Source: Mycolicibacter nonchromogenicus (GTDB lineage: Bacteria > Actinomycetota > Actinomycetes > Mycobacteriales > Mycobacteriaceae). Taken from it: a DNA stretch of 64,000 nt. Positions 58,448 through 64,000 of the stretch are shown one piece after another. The stretch spans positions 149,532 to 213,531 of the forward strand of contig NZ_LQPI01000023.1 in the NCBI RefSeq assembly GCF_002101775.1, in the 5' to 3' direction. The notes under the pieces are model-generated. The model saw nothing but the letters and a program-made list of their open reading frames with translations, had not been told where the DNA came from and ran no database searches. The stretch's first letter is position 1; each line of letters begins with the position of its first letter. A program made the translations under genes and the position numbers.

Positions 58448-59620
58448 TCAAACCCCCAGGAATGCCTTGACGTTGCCGCTCACCACTTTTGCCGCGTCCT
58501 GCGGTCCCAGGGCAGCGACAACGCTGGCCAGCGACTTCTCCGAGTAGCCGAAGGTGCTCTCGTTGTGCGGGTAGTCCGATGACCACATCACCTTGTCCAC
58601 CCCGATCCGATCGATCAGTCGCAGGCCCAGCGGGTCGACCATGAACGACGCGCTCATGTGCGTGTCCCAGTAGTGCTGGATGTCGTGCTGCAGCTGGTGG
58701 GTGAACATGTGCTGGTAGGAGGCCAGCAGGTGTTCGGCGTCCTGCAAAGCGGTCGGAACCCAGGCGATCCCGCCCTCGAACCAGCCGATCCGCAGGGAAG
58801 GGTGACGGTCCAGGATGCCGGAGAAGATGTACTTGGCGAACTGCTCGCGGAACGAGTCGACGTTGACCATCATCCCCACCACGACGCTGTTGACCTCACA
58901 GGGCGTCTTCGGCGGGGTTTCACCGATGTGGTGGGTGATCGGCAGTCCGGCCTGCTCTATCTCGTCCCATACCGGATCCATCACCCGGGCACCGAAGTCG
59001 ATGATGTTGCCGTCGTCGTCCTTGCCCGGGTTCAACGGCAGCAGGAACGTCTTGAGTCCCAAGGATTTCAGTTCGTCGAGTGTGCGCCGGGCACCGGCGG
59101 GGTCCCACCAGTTGATCAGACCCACCCCGTAGAAGTGACCGTTCGAGCGCTCCTGCAGCTCGGCCATGTACTCGTTGTAGATGCGGAATACCCGCTCCCG
59201 CAGGTTCTTGTCGGGAAAGTGGAACAGTGCCAGCACCGCGTTGGGGAACGCCAGCTCCTTGTCGACACCGTCGGTCGCCAGCTCCTGGATTCGGGCCTCG
59301 ATGTTGCTGCTGGCCGCACCGGCCAGATCGTCGTACTGCATCAGCACCGCCGAGAAGTCGCCCGGCAGGAACGACTGTCCCTTTCGGCCCACCATGTAGG
59401 CACCGTCCTCGTACCAGATCCGGGGCGCCTTGTCCTTGAGGTCGTCGGGGAAGCGCTGGTAGAAGATGTCGTCGGCGATCGAGATGTGATTGTCGGCGGA
59501 GAACACTTCCGTGCCTGCCGGCAGACCCACATCCGCGCCGGCCTGGCCGTGACGGTTCTTGGGCGCCCCGTAGCCGCCGGGGGGGTAGAACGCGATGCCT
59601 TGAGTTGATGTGCTCGACAT
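58448..59620 (-). CDS. Amidohydrolase family protein (PF04909-type)
   Basis: The 390-aa protein has EVFSADNHISIADDIFYQRFP, with ADNHIS in place of HxH. It continues with LINWWDPAGARRTLDELKSLG, LPITHHIGETPP, RHPSLRIGWFEGGIAWVPTALQDAEHL and WSSDYPHNESTFG. It belongs to a second branch of the amidohydrolases here, closer to the 17879 protein than to the 9546/24728/47160 group. It is the first gene of the amidohydrolase-crotonase-CoA-transferase unit, with 58 bases to the crotonase. Substrate unknown. Confidence 0.85.
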   Translation of the reverse strand: MSSTSTQGIAFYPPGGYGAPKNRHGQAGADVGLPAGTEVFSADNHISIADDIFYQRFPDDLKDKAPRIWYEDGAYMVGRKGQSFLPGDFSAVLMQYDDLAGAASSNIEARIQELATDGVDKELAFPNAVLALFHFPDKNLRERVFRIYNEYMAELQERSNGHFYGVGLINWWDPAGARRTLDELKSLGLKTFLLPLNPGKDDDGNIIDFGARVMDPVWDEIEQAGLPITHHIGETPPKTPCEVNSVVVGMMVNVDSFREQFAKYIFSGILDRHPSLRIGWFEGGIAWVPTALQDAEHLLASYQHMFTHQLQHDIQHYWDTHMSASFMVDPLGLRLIDRIGVDKVMWSSDYPHNESTFGYSEKSLASVVAALGPQDAAKVVSGNVKAFLGV

Positions 59621-59644
59621 GTCAATCCACTTCCAATCGGGCGG

Positions 59645-60889
59645 TTACCAGGTGACGGGGAGTTCGTAGACGCCGTAGGCGAGCCGGTCGTTCTTGAACG
59701 GAATCTCGTCGATGTCGACCGCCAGCTTCAGCGTGGGGATCCGCTGGAACAGCGTGCGGAACGCGATCACCATCTCCGCGCGTGCCAGCTGCTGACCGAC
59801 GCATTGGTGCGGTCCGAATCCGAACGCCATGTGCTGACGAGCCGGCCGCTCGAGGTCGAGCACGTCCGGCTCGGGGAAGACCGACGCGTCCCAGTTGGCC
59901 GGCGCCAAGTCGATGATGATGCCCTCGCCGGCGCGGATGGTCTCGCCGGCGATCTCGATGTCGTCAAGGGCGACCCGGCGCTGGCCGTTCTGGATGATCG
60001 ACAGGTAGCGCAGGAGTTCTTCGACGGCGTTGGCGACCGCGGCGTCGTCGCCGACGCGGAACACCTCGGTCTTCTCGGCGACCTTGTCCGGCTCCCGCAG
60101 CAGCGCCGCGATGCCCAGACCGATCATGTTCGCGGTGGTCTCATGCCCGGCGATGAGCATCCCGGTGCCCAGTTGGGTGGCCTCCCGTACCGAAAGGTCC
60201 CCGTTTTTCACGCGCTTTCCCAGATCGGAGACCATGTCTTCGGCCGGGTCGGCAATCTTGGCCTCCAACAGCCGGACCAGGTATTTGGAGAGTTCGGTGG
60301 CGCCTGCGGCCAGGTCATCGGAGGTGGCGTAGCGGTCCACCCCCATGGTGGCGTGCTGCTGGAAGAACTCGTGATCCTCGTAGGGCACGCCGAGCAGTTC
60401 GCTGATCACCAGCGAGGGAATCGGCAGCGCGAAGCCCTCGACCAGGTCCGCCGGTTGGGGGCCGGCCAAGATCGCGTCGATGTGTTCGTCGGTGATCCGT
60501 TGCGTCACCGGCTTCATCGCTTCGACGCGCTTCATGGTCAGTGCCGGCGACAGGATTCGGCGGAACCGTATGTGCTCGGCGCCGTCGGTGGTGAAGACCG
60601 ACTTGGGCCGGTGATCCACGCTGGCGCGCATGCCCTCGTTCCAGTGCGGGAAGCCGGGCTGGTGGTCGTCGACGCTCACGCGGGGATCGGAGAACAGCGT
60701 GCGCACCGCCTCATATCCGGTGATCAACCACGGCGTGCTGCCGTCCCAGATCCGTACCCGGCTCAGCGGCCGCTGCGCGGCCAGCGCCATGGTCTCCGGC
60801 GGCGGAGCAAAGGGACACCGGCCATCCCGGCTCATCGGATACTCCGGCGTTGCGGTGGTGGCAATGGTGGACGCTTCGGTCACGCTCAC
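59645..60889 (-). CDS. Cytochrome P450 with adjacent ferredoxin
   Basis: The 414-aa P450 shows MLIAGHETTANM (I-helix), EELLRYL (ExxR) and heme loop FGFGPHQCVGQQLARAEM with Cys363. The N-terminal RCPFAPPPETMALAAQRPLSRVRIWDG segment resembles CYP105/CYP107-type enzymes more than the CYP124/125 group. GTG 60889 overlaps the ferredoxin stop by four bases, so the ferredoxin is its probable electron donor. A TetR gene opens the operon. The substrate could be a xenobiotic or a pathway compound. Confidence 0.92.
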   Translation of the reverse strand: MSVTEASTIATTATPEYPMSRDGRCPFAPPPETMALAAQRPLSRVRIWDGSTPWLITGYEAVRTLFSDPRVSVDDHQPGFPHWNEGMRASVDHRPKSVFTTDGAEHIRFRRILSPALTMKRVEAMKPVTQRITDEHIDAILAGPQPADLVEGFALPIPSLVISELLGVPYEDHEFFQQHATMGVDRYATSDDLAAGATELSKYLVRLLEAKIADPAEDMVSDLGKRVKNGDLSVREATQLGTGMLIAGHETTANMIGLGIAALLREPDKVAEKTEVFRVGDDAAVANAVEELLRYLSIIQNGQRRVALDDIEIAGETIRAGEGIIIDLAPANWDASVFPEPDVLDLERPARQHMAFGFGPHQCVGQQLARAEMVIAFRTLFQRIPTLKLAVDIDEIPFKNDRLAYGVYELPVTW

Positions 60890-61083
60890 TCCTCGACGAT
60901 CTTGATGGCTCCGGACGGACAGATACGGGCTGCCTGGCGCACTGCGTCGGCCAGGTCCTCAGGCGGGGATTCGTCGAGCACCACGACGACACCGTCCTCA
61001 TCGCGCTGGTCGAACACGCGGGGCGCGAATGCCACGCACTGACCTGACGACGCGCAGATGTCTTGGTCGGCGGTCACTTTCAT
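60886..61083 (-). CDS. Ferredoxin, [3Fe-4S] type
   Basis: The 65-aa acidic protein has three cluster cysteines, Cys10, Cys16 and Cys55 (DICASSGQC...ARICPSG). The normal second Cys of a 4Fe-4S motif is Ala/Ser, so a [3Fe-4S] cluster is expected, as in P450-associated mycobacterial ferredoxins. Its ATG overlaps the TetR stop and its stop overlaps the P450 start, which couples all three. It passes single electrons from a reductase to the P450. Confidence 0.92.
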   Translation of the reverse strand: MKVTADQDICASSGQCVAFAPRVFDQRDEDGVVVVLDESPPEDLADAVRQAARICPSGAIKIVEE

Positions 61084-61757
61084 TTCAGGCCTCCCCGATC
61101 CCCGGTGACGGGAGCCAGCCACAGCCCCACGATTGCGTCGATCAGATCGGATCCGGCCTCGGTCCAGCTCGCAGATCCGGGCACCCCGGACGCCAGCGCT
61201 CGCTCGTGTTCGGCGCAGGTGTGCATCAACAGATTTCGAGCCATCACGTTGCGGGCCTGGTGGACGCGGAACGGAAGATCCGGAAGGCAGGCGTTGATGC
61301 CGTCGATGACCTGCACCAGCGAGGGCGAACTCAGCGCGTCCTTGACAACGATGTGGTGGTAGGCCGGGTCGGCCATCACCTGCGCGGCAAACCGCGCATA
61401 CCAGGTCGGATTGCCCAACGCGGACAGGTGGTCGGTGAGCGGGCGGACCAGGCACGACACCCAGTGCCGCAGTTCGGTCGACTCCGCCGCATCCGACACC
61501 ATCTCCTCGCGCAGCCGCTCGACAGGCACCCGGTGGCGGCGCTCGATCTCGCGCACCAGGTCGGTCTTGGTGCCGAAGTGGTAGCCGACGGCGGCGTTGT
61601 TGCCCTGGCCCGCGGCTTCGCTGACCTGCCGGTTGGAGACCGCGAACACTCCGTGTTCGGCAAACAGCCGTTCGGCCGCGGTCAGGATGGCCTCCCGCGT
61701 GCTGTTGGCCCGCTCGGCCCGCGCGACGCGATCAGCGGTGGTCACGGCGCCAGTCAA
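61080..61757 (-). CDS. TetR-family transcriptional regulator of the ferredoxin-P450 operon
   Basis: The 225-aa protein has a TetR helix-turn-helix in EAILTAAERLFAEHGVFAVSNRQVSEAAGQGNNAAVGYHFGTKTDLVREI. TTG 61757 is chosen because GAGG lies five to six bases upstream; GTG 61745 is possible. It opens the ferredoxin-P450 operon. A copy of a 21-bp element (61775-61795) lies 18 bases before its start and a second copy (62671) lies before the SDR, so it probably controls its own operon, the SDR and the SnoaL gene. Confidence 0.87.
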   Translation of the reverse strand: MTGAVTTADRVARAERANSTREAILTAAERLFAEHGVFAVSNRQVSEAAGQGNNAAVGYHFGTKTDLVREIERRHRVPVERLREEMVSDAAESTELRHWVSCLVRPLTDHLSALGNPTWYARFAAQVMADPAYHHIVVKDALSSPSLVQVIDGINACLPDLPFRVHQARNVMARNLLMHTCAEHERALASGVPGSASWTEAGSDLIDAIVGLWLAPVTGDRGGLK

Positions 61758-61774
61758 CCGCGCCTCATCGATTA

Positions 61775-61795
61775 AGTCAAGCGATTGATTTAACT
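61775..61795. promoter_or_regulatory. 21-bp shared operator element, copy 1
   Basis: The sequence, beginning AGTCAAGCGATTGA and ending TTTAACT, matches 62671-62691 in 20 of 21 positions. It overlaps the stop of the SDR and lies just upstream of the TetR TTG. It is extended on the left by TTA, giving TTAAGTCA, which resembles a half of the TGACTTAAGTCA site at 44930. Confidence 0.65.
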
Positions 61796-62621
61796 ATTTT
61801 GCGCCATCAGCAGGCTTGCTGCGGCGACGGATCGCCTTGCCCGCAACGGTGCCGCCGTCCACCGGCAACACCACGCCCGTCACATACCGGGAGCGCTCAC
61901 CGGCGAGGTAGAGCGCAGCTTCGGCGACATCTGCCGCGGTGCCCTCCCGTTTCAGGGGCCGATCGGCGCGCATCGTCTCGCGGATCGCCGCTTCGTAGCG
62001 TTCCAGGGCGTCCGGGTCCAGATTCGCGGCCGCGGACGACGCCACGAACGGCGTCGGAACATTGCCGGGCGCAATGGCATTGACCCGGATGTCGTAGTGG
62101 GCCAGCTCGATCGCCGCGGACTTGGTGAACTGGATGACCGCGGCTTTCGACGCACGGTAGGTCATCACACCGCCGCCGGCCTGGATGCCGCCGATCGACG
62201 TCAGGTTGAGGATCGACCCGCCACCGGTCTTGGACATGTGCCGGGCCGCGTCGCGAGTGCCGGCCATCACGCCGAGCACATTGACCGCCATGATGCGATG
62301 GAAATCGGCCAGGTCGTCGTCGAGGAACCGGTTGTGCATGGTTCCGGAGACGCCGGCGTTGTTGACCATGATGTCCAGTCCGCCGAACCTCTCGACGGCC
62401 AACTCGACCAGTGCGCCCACTTGGTCCGGGTCGGAGACGTCGGCGACCCGAAAGACCACCTCCGCACCCAGTTGTCCGGCCAGCGCCTCACCCCGTTCGC
62501 GATCCACGTCGGCGATCACGACGCGCGCCCCCTCGTCGAGAAATCGCTCGGCGATCCCGCGGCCGATACCCGATGCGCCTCCGGTGACGACTGCCACCTT
62601 GCCGGCCAACTCGTTGCCCAT
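61794..62621 (-). CDS. Short-chain dehydrogenase/reductase
   Basis: The 275-aa SDR starts at ATG 62621, which has AAAGG six bases upstream; GTG 62627 also lies in frame. It shows VVTGGASGIGRGIAERFLDEGARVVIADVDRERG (Asp after strand 2, so NAD), LNLTSIGG and YRASK. The C-terminal YVTGVVLPVDGG is canonical. It is probably an alcohol dehydrogenase or ketoreductase. Copies of the 21-bp element flank it: one upstream, shared with the divergent SnoaL gene, and one at its 3' end before the TetR gene. Confidence 0.88.
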   Translation of the reverse strand: MGNELAGKVAVVTGGASGIGRGIAERFLDEGARVVIADVDRERGEALAGQLGAEVVFRVADVSDPDQVGALVELAVERFGGLDIMVNNAGVSGTMHNRFLDDDLADFHRIMAVNVLGVMAGTRDAARHMSKTGGGSILNLTSIGGIQAGGGVMTYRASKAAVIQFTKSAAIELAHYDIRVNAIAPGNVPTPFVASSAAANLDPDALERYEAAIRETMRADRPLKREGTAADVAEAALYLAGERSRYVTGVVLPVDGGTVAGKAIRRRSKPADGAK

Positions 62622-62670
62622 CTGCACCCTTTCGCTGCGACCGTTCGACTCAACCCGTTAACGCGACTTC

Positions 62671-62691
62671 AGTCAAGCGACTGATTTAACT
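62671..62691. promoter_or_regulatory. 21-bp shared operator element, copy 2
   Basis: Its left part, with the two bases before it, forms the palindrome TCAGTCAAGCGACTGA (62669-62684), with 6-bp arms around AAGC. It sits 50 bases before the SDR ATG and 76 bases before the SnoaL ATG. The near-exact second copy before the TetR gene points to that regulator. Confidence 0.7.
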
Positions 62692-62766
62692 CCCCGGGCG
62701 AACTAGGCTCTGCGCAACTACGCGACATCCCAACGCAATCAGAACTCCCGGAATGAACAGTCACCC

Positions 62767-63207
62767 ATGACGGATCACGTCGGCCCCGAAGACCACCGGG
62801 CGATCTCCGCACTTCTCTACCGCTACGCCCGTGCCGTCGACACCAAGGACTGGGCGCTGTATCGGTCGGTTTTCACCGCGGACGCCGTAATCGACTACTC
62901 GTCTGCCGGCGCCATCTGCGGCCCGCGTGACGAGGTAGCCGACTGGCTGGAGACCGGCTTCCAGGCAATCCCGATGTCGATGCACTACATCACCAACGTT
63001 GAGGTGCTCGAATTCACCGGCGACAGCGCGCGCGTGCGAGCCATGTTCTACAACCCCCTGCAGTTGCCCAGCATGACGGAGTTGAGCTACTGCGGCGGCT
63101 ATTACCACCACGAGTTGGTGCGCACCGGTGAAGGCTGGCGCAGTGCCCATCTGCGCGAGGAGAACCTGTGGTTCACCAATCCCCCGGTCGGTCACGACAT
63201 CGGATAA
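62767..63207 (+). CDS. SnoaL/NTF2-like protein
   Basis: The 146-aa protein has the NTF2-like layout: the helix DHRAISALLYRYARAVDTKDWALYRSVFTADAVIDYSSAG, then MSMHYITNVEVLEFTGDSARVRAMFYNP and a final strand region with SYCGGYYHHELVRTGEGWRSAHLREENLWF. The DWALYRSVFTADAVIDY text is typical of the SnoaL-like branch with possible dehydratase or isomerase roles. It resembles the 11718 gene product in its N-terminal half. It is divergent from the SDR with a 21-bp operator between. Substrate unknown. Confidence 0.84.
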   Translation: MTDHVGPEDHRAISALLYRYARAVDTKDWALYRSVFTADAVIDYSSAGAICGPRDEVADWLETGFQAIPMSMHYITNVEVLEFTGDSARVRAMFYNPLQLPSMTELSYCGGYYHHELVRTGEGWRSAHLREENLWFTNPPVGHDIG

Positions 63208-63222
63208 TCACCCGTCCCAGAA

Positions 63223-63237
63223 ACGCCTTTCAGGCGT
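63223..63237 (+). terminator. Small hairpin after the SnoaL gene
   Basis: ACGCCTTTCAGGCGT forms a perfect 6-bp stem with a 3-base loop, 15 bases after the SnoaL stop. There is no U-run, so termination strength is uncertain. Confidence 0.4.
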
Positions 63238-63287
63238 GCGCCGATTCGGCGGCATTACTTGTCGGACCCTGCTGCCATGCTGTGGGT

Positions 63288-64000
63288 ATGACCTCGATGG
63301 CACCGGTGAGCAGCGTCGCAGCGCGTGGTGACGCTCGCCTGGAGGTGCTGTTCGAGGAGCTGGCGGAGTTGACCGGTCAGCGCAACGCGATCGATGGGCG
63401 CATCGTCGAGATCATCGCCGAGATCGAACGCGACGAACTGTGGGGCTCCACCGGCGCCCGATCCATCCCAGCGCTGGTGGCCTGGAAGACCGGGGTGTCA
63501 CCGGGCAACGCCCACACCATCGCAACGGTGGCGCACCGACTCGAATCGTTCCCCCGCTGCGCCCAAGGCATGCGCGAGGGCCGCTTCTCCCTCGATCAGG
63601 TCGGCGTGATCGCCGAACGGGCAGCCGACGGCTCCGATGAGCACTACGCCCAACTGGCCGGAGTCGCCACCGTCAACCAACTGCGCACCGCGGTCAAACT
63701 CGAACCACGACCCGAACCCGAACCCCGGCCCGAACCGCAACGCTCGATCACCAAAGTCACCGGCGAGCACGGCAGCTGCTGGCGAATCACACTCGACCAC
63801 ATCGAGGCCGCCAAGTTCGACGCCGCACTGCAGTCACACCTGGACGCCCTGATGGCGCAGTGGAAGCACGACCACGACGACCCCAGCCGCACAACAGATC
63901 ACACGCCACCATTGCCTACTACAGTCGATGCGTTCCTGCGCCTGGTCGAAACCAGCTGGGACACCGAAGTGCAACGCCGCCCCCACGGCCAGCACACCAC
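63288..64000 (+). CDS. DUF222/13E12-type protein (partial)
   Basis: The frame from ATG 63288 is open to the right edge: 237 codons are visible. It contains LEVLFEELAELTGQRNAIDGRIVEIIAEIERDELWGSTGARSIPALVAWKTGVSPGNAHTIATVAHRLE, the start of the DUF222 domain found in 13E12-repeat proteins, which usually carry a C-terminal HNH nuclease domain; that part would lie beyond the window. An acidic-proline repeat (PRPEPEPRPEPQ) links the two halves. Such genes are often multicopy and strain-variable in mycobacteria, so this edge may be a recombination-prone border. It is unrelated to the catabolic genes. Confidence 0.82.
   Translation, partial: MTSMAPVSSVAARGDARLEVLFEELAELTGQRNAIDGRIVEIIAEIERDELWGSTGARSIPALVAWKTGVSPGNAHTIATVAHRLESFPRCAQGMREGRFSLDQVGVIAERAADGSDEHYAQLAGVATVNQLRTAVKLEPRPEPEPRPEPQRSITKVTGEHGSCWRITLDHIEAAKFDAALQSHLDALMAQWKHDHDDPSRTTDHTPPLPTTVDAFLRLVETSWDTEVQRRPHGQHT

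Noticed and set aside
63288..64000. Edge DUF222 gene as a sign of a mobile island
   Set aside because: 13E12-type genes can be mobile-like, but no integrase, repeat border or composition change is visible in the window.

Overview
The window reads as a high-GC actinobacterial chromosome segment, most probably from a Mycobacterium/Mycolicibacterium-type organism. The reasons are many GTG/TTG starts, dense ATGA/TGATG-overlapping operons, FadD/FadE/Ltp/DUF35 gene families that I associate with mycobacterial sterol catabolism, two SDRs of the mycofactocin-coupled type, and a DUF222 (13E12-type) gene at the right edge. No rRNA, tRNA, CRISPR array, phage or transposase gene was seen.

Layout, left to right. 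(1) 1-3.1 kb: the 5' part of a 6PGDH-like gene, then an SDR remnant and two P450s on the + strand. (2) 3.1-10.8 kb: aldehyde dehydrogenase, CoA-transferase, thioesterase, an extended SDR, a DUF35-Ltp pair and an amidohydrolase. (3) 10.8-17 kb (-): IclR, a two-domain FadE, an Ltp-DUF35 pair, SnoaL and SDR. (4) 17-26.8 kb: amidohydrolase-SDR with a divergent AraC regulator, then a six-gene (-) operon of crotonase, amidohydrolase, FadD19-like ligase, amidohydrolase and two FadE subunits. (5) 27-32 kb: crotonases, a TetR regulator, a thiolase and a small secreted protein. (6) 32.1-40 kb (+): a tightly overlapped operon of three crotonases, three AMP-forming ligases and a mycofactocin-type SDR. (7) 40.5-45.6 kb (-): the most unusual block, with TetR, two paralogous multi-span membrane proteins, two tiny single-span proteins of 34 and 42 aa, a NorD-like VWA protein, a NorQ/CbbQ-like AAA+ ATPase and a 127-aa membrane protein. 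(8) 45.7-50.8 kb: two ligases, an amidohydrolase and a crotonase. (9) 50.8-63.2 kb: TetR, two P450s and an SDR, then a fused CoA-transferase, crotonase, amidohydrolase, a TetR-ferredoxin-P450 operon, SDR and SnoaL. (10) the edge DUF222 gene.

How it may fit together (inference): P450s and dehydrogenases oxidise a hydrophobic, probably cyclic or isoprenoid substrate. AMP ligases or CoA-transferases make CoA thioesters, and FadE/crotonase/SDR/thiolase or Ltp-DUF35 enzymes shorten or cleave them. The PF04909-type amidohydrolases may act as hydrolases or decarboxylases on ring products. Up to eight copies of a TACTGTAA-N3-TTACAGTA-type palindrome lie between genes over the first 32 kb and suggest one shared regulon. 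The block at 40.5-45.6 kb looks like a membrane metalloenzyme supplied with its own NorQ/NorD-type maturation pair. I do not recognise the membrane subunits, and this is the best candidate here for an undescribed system.
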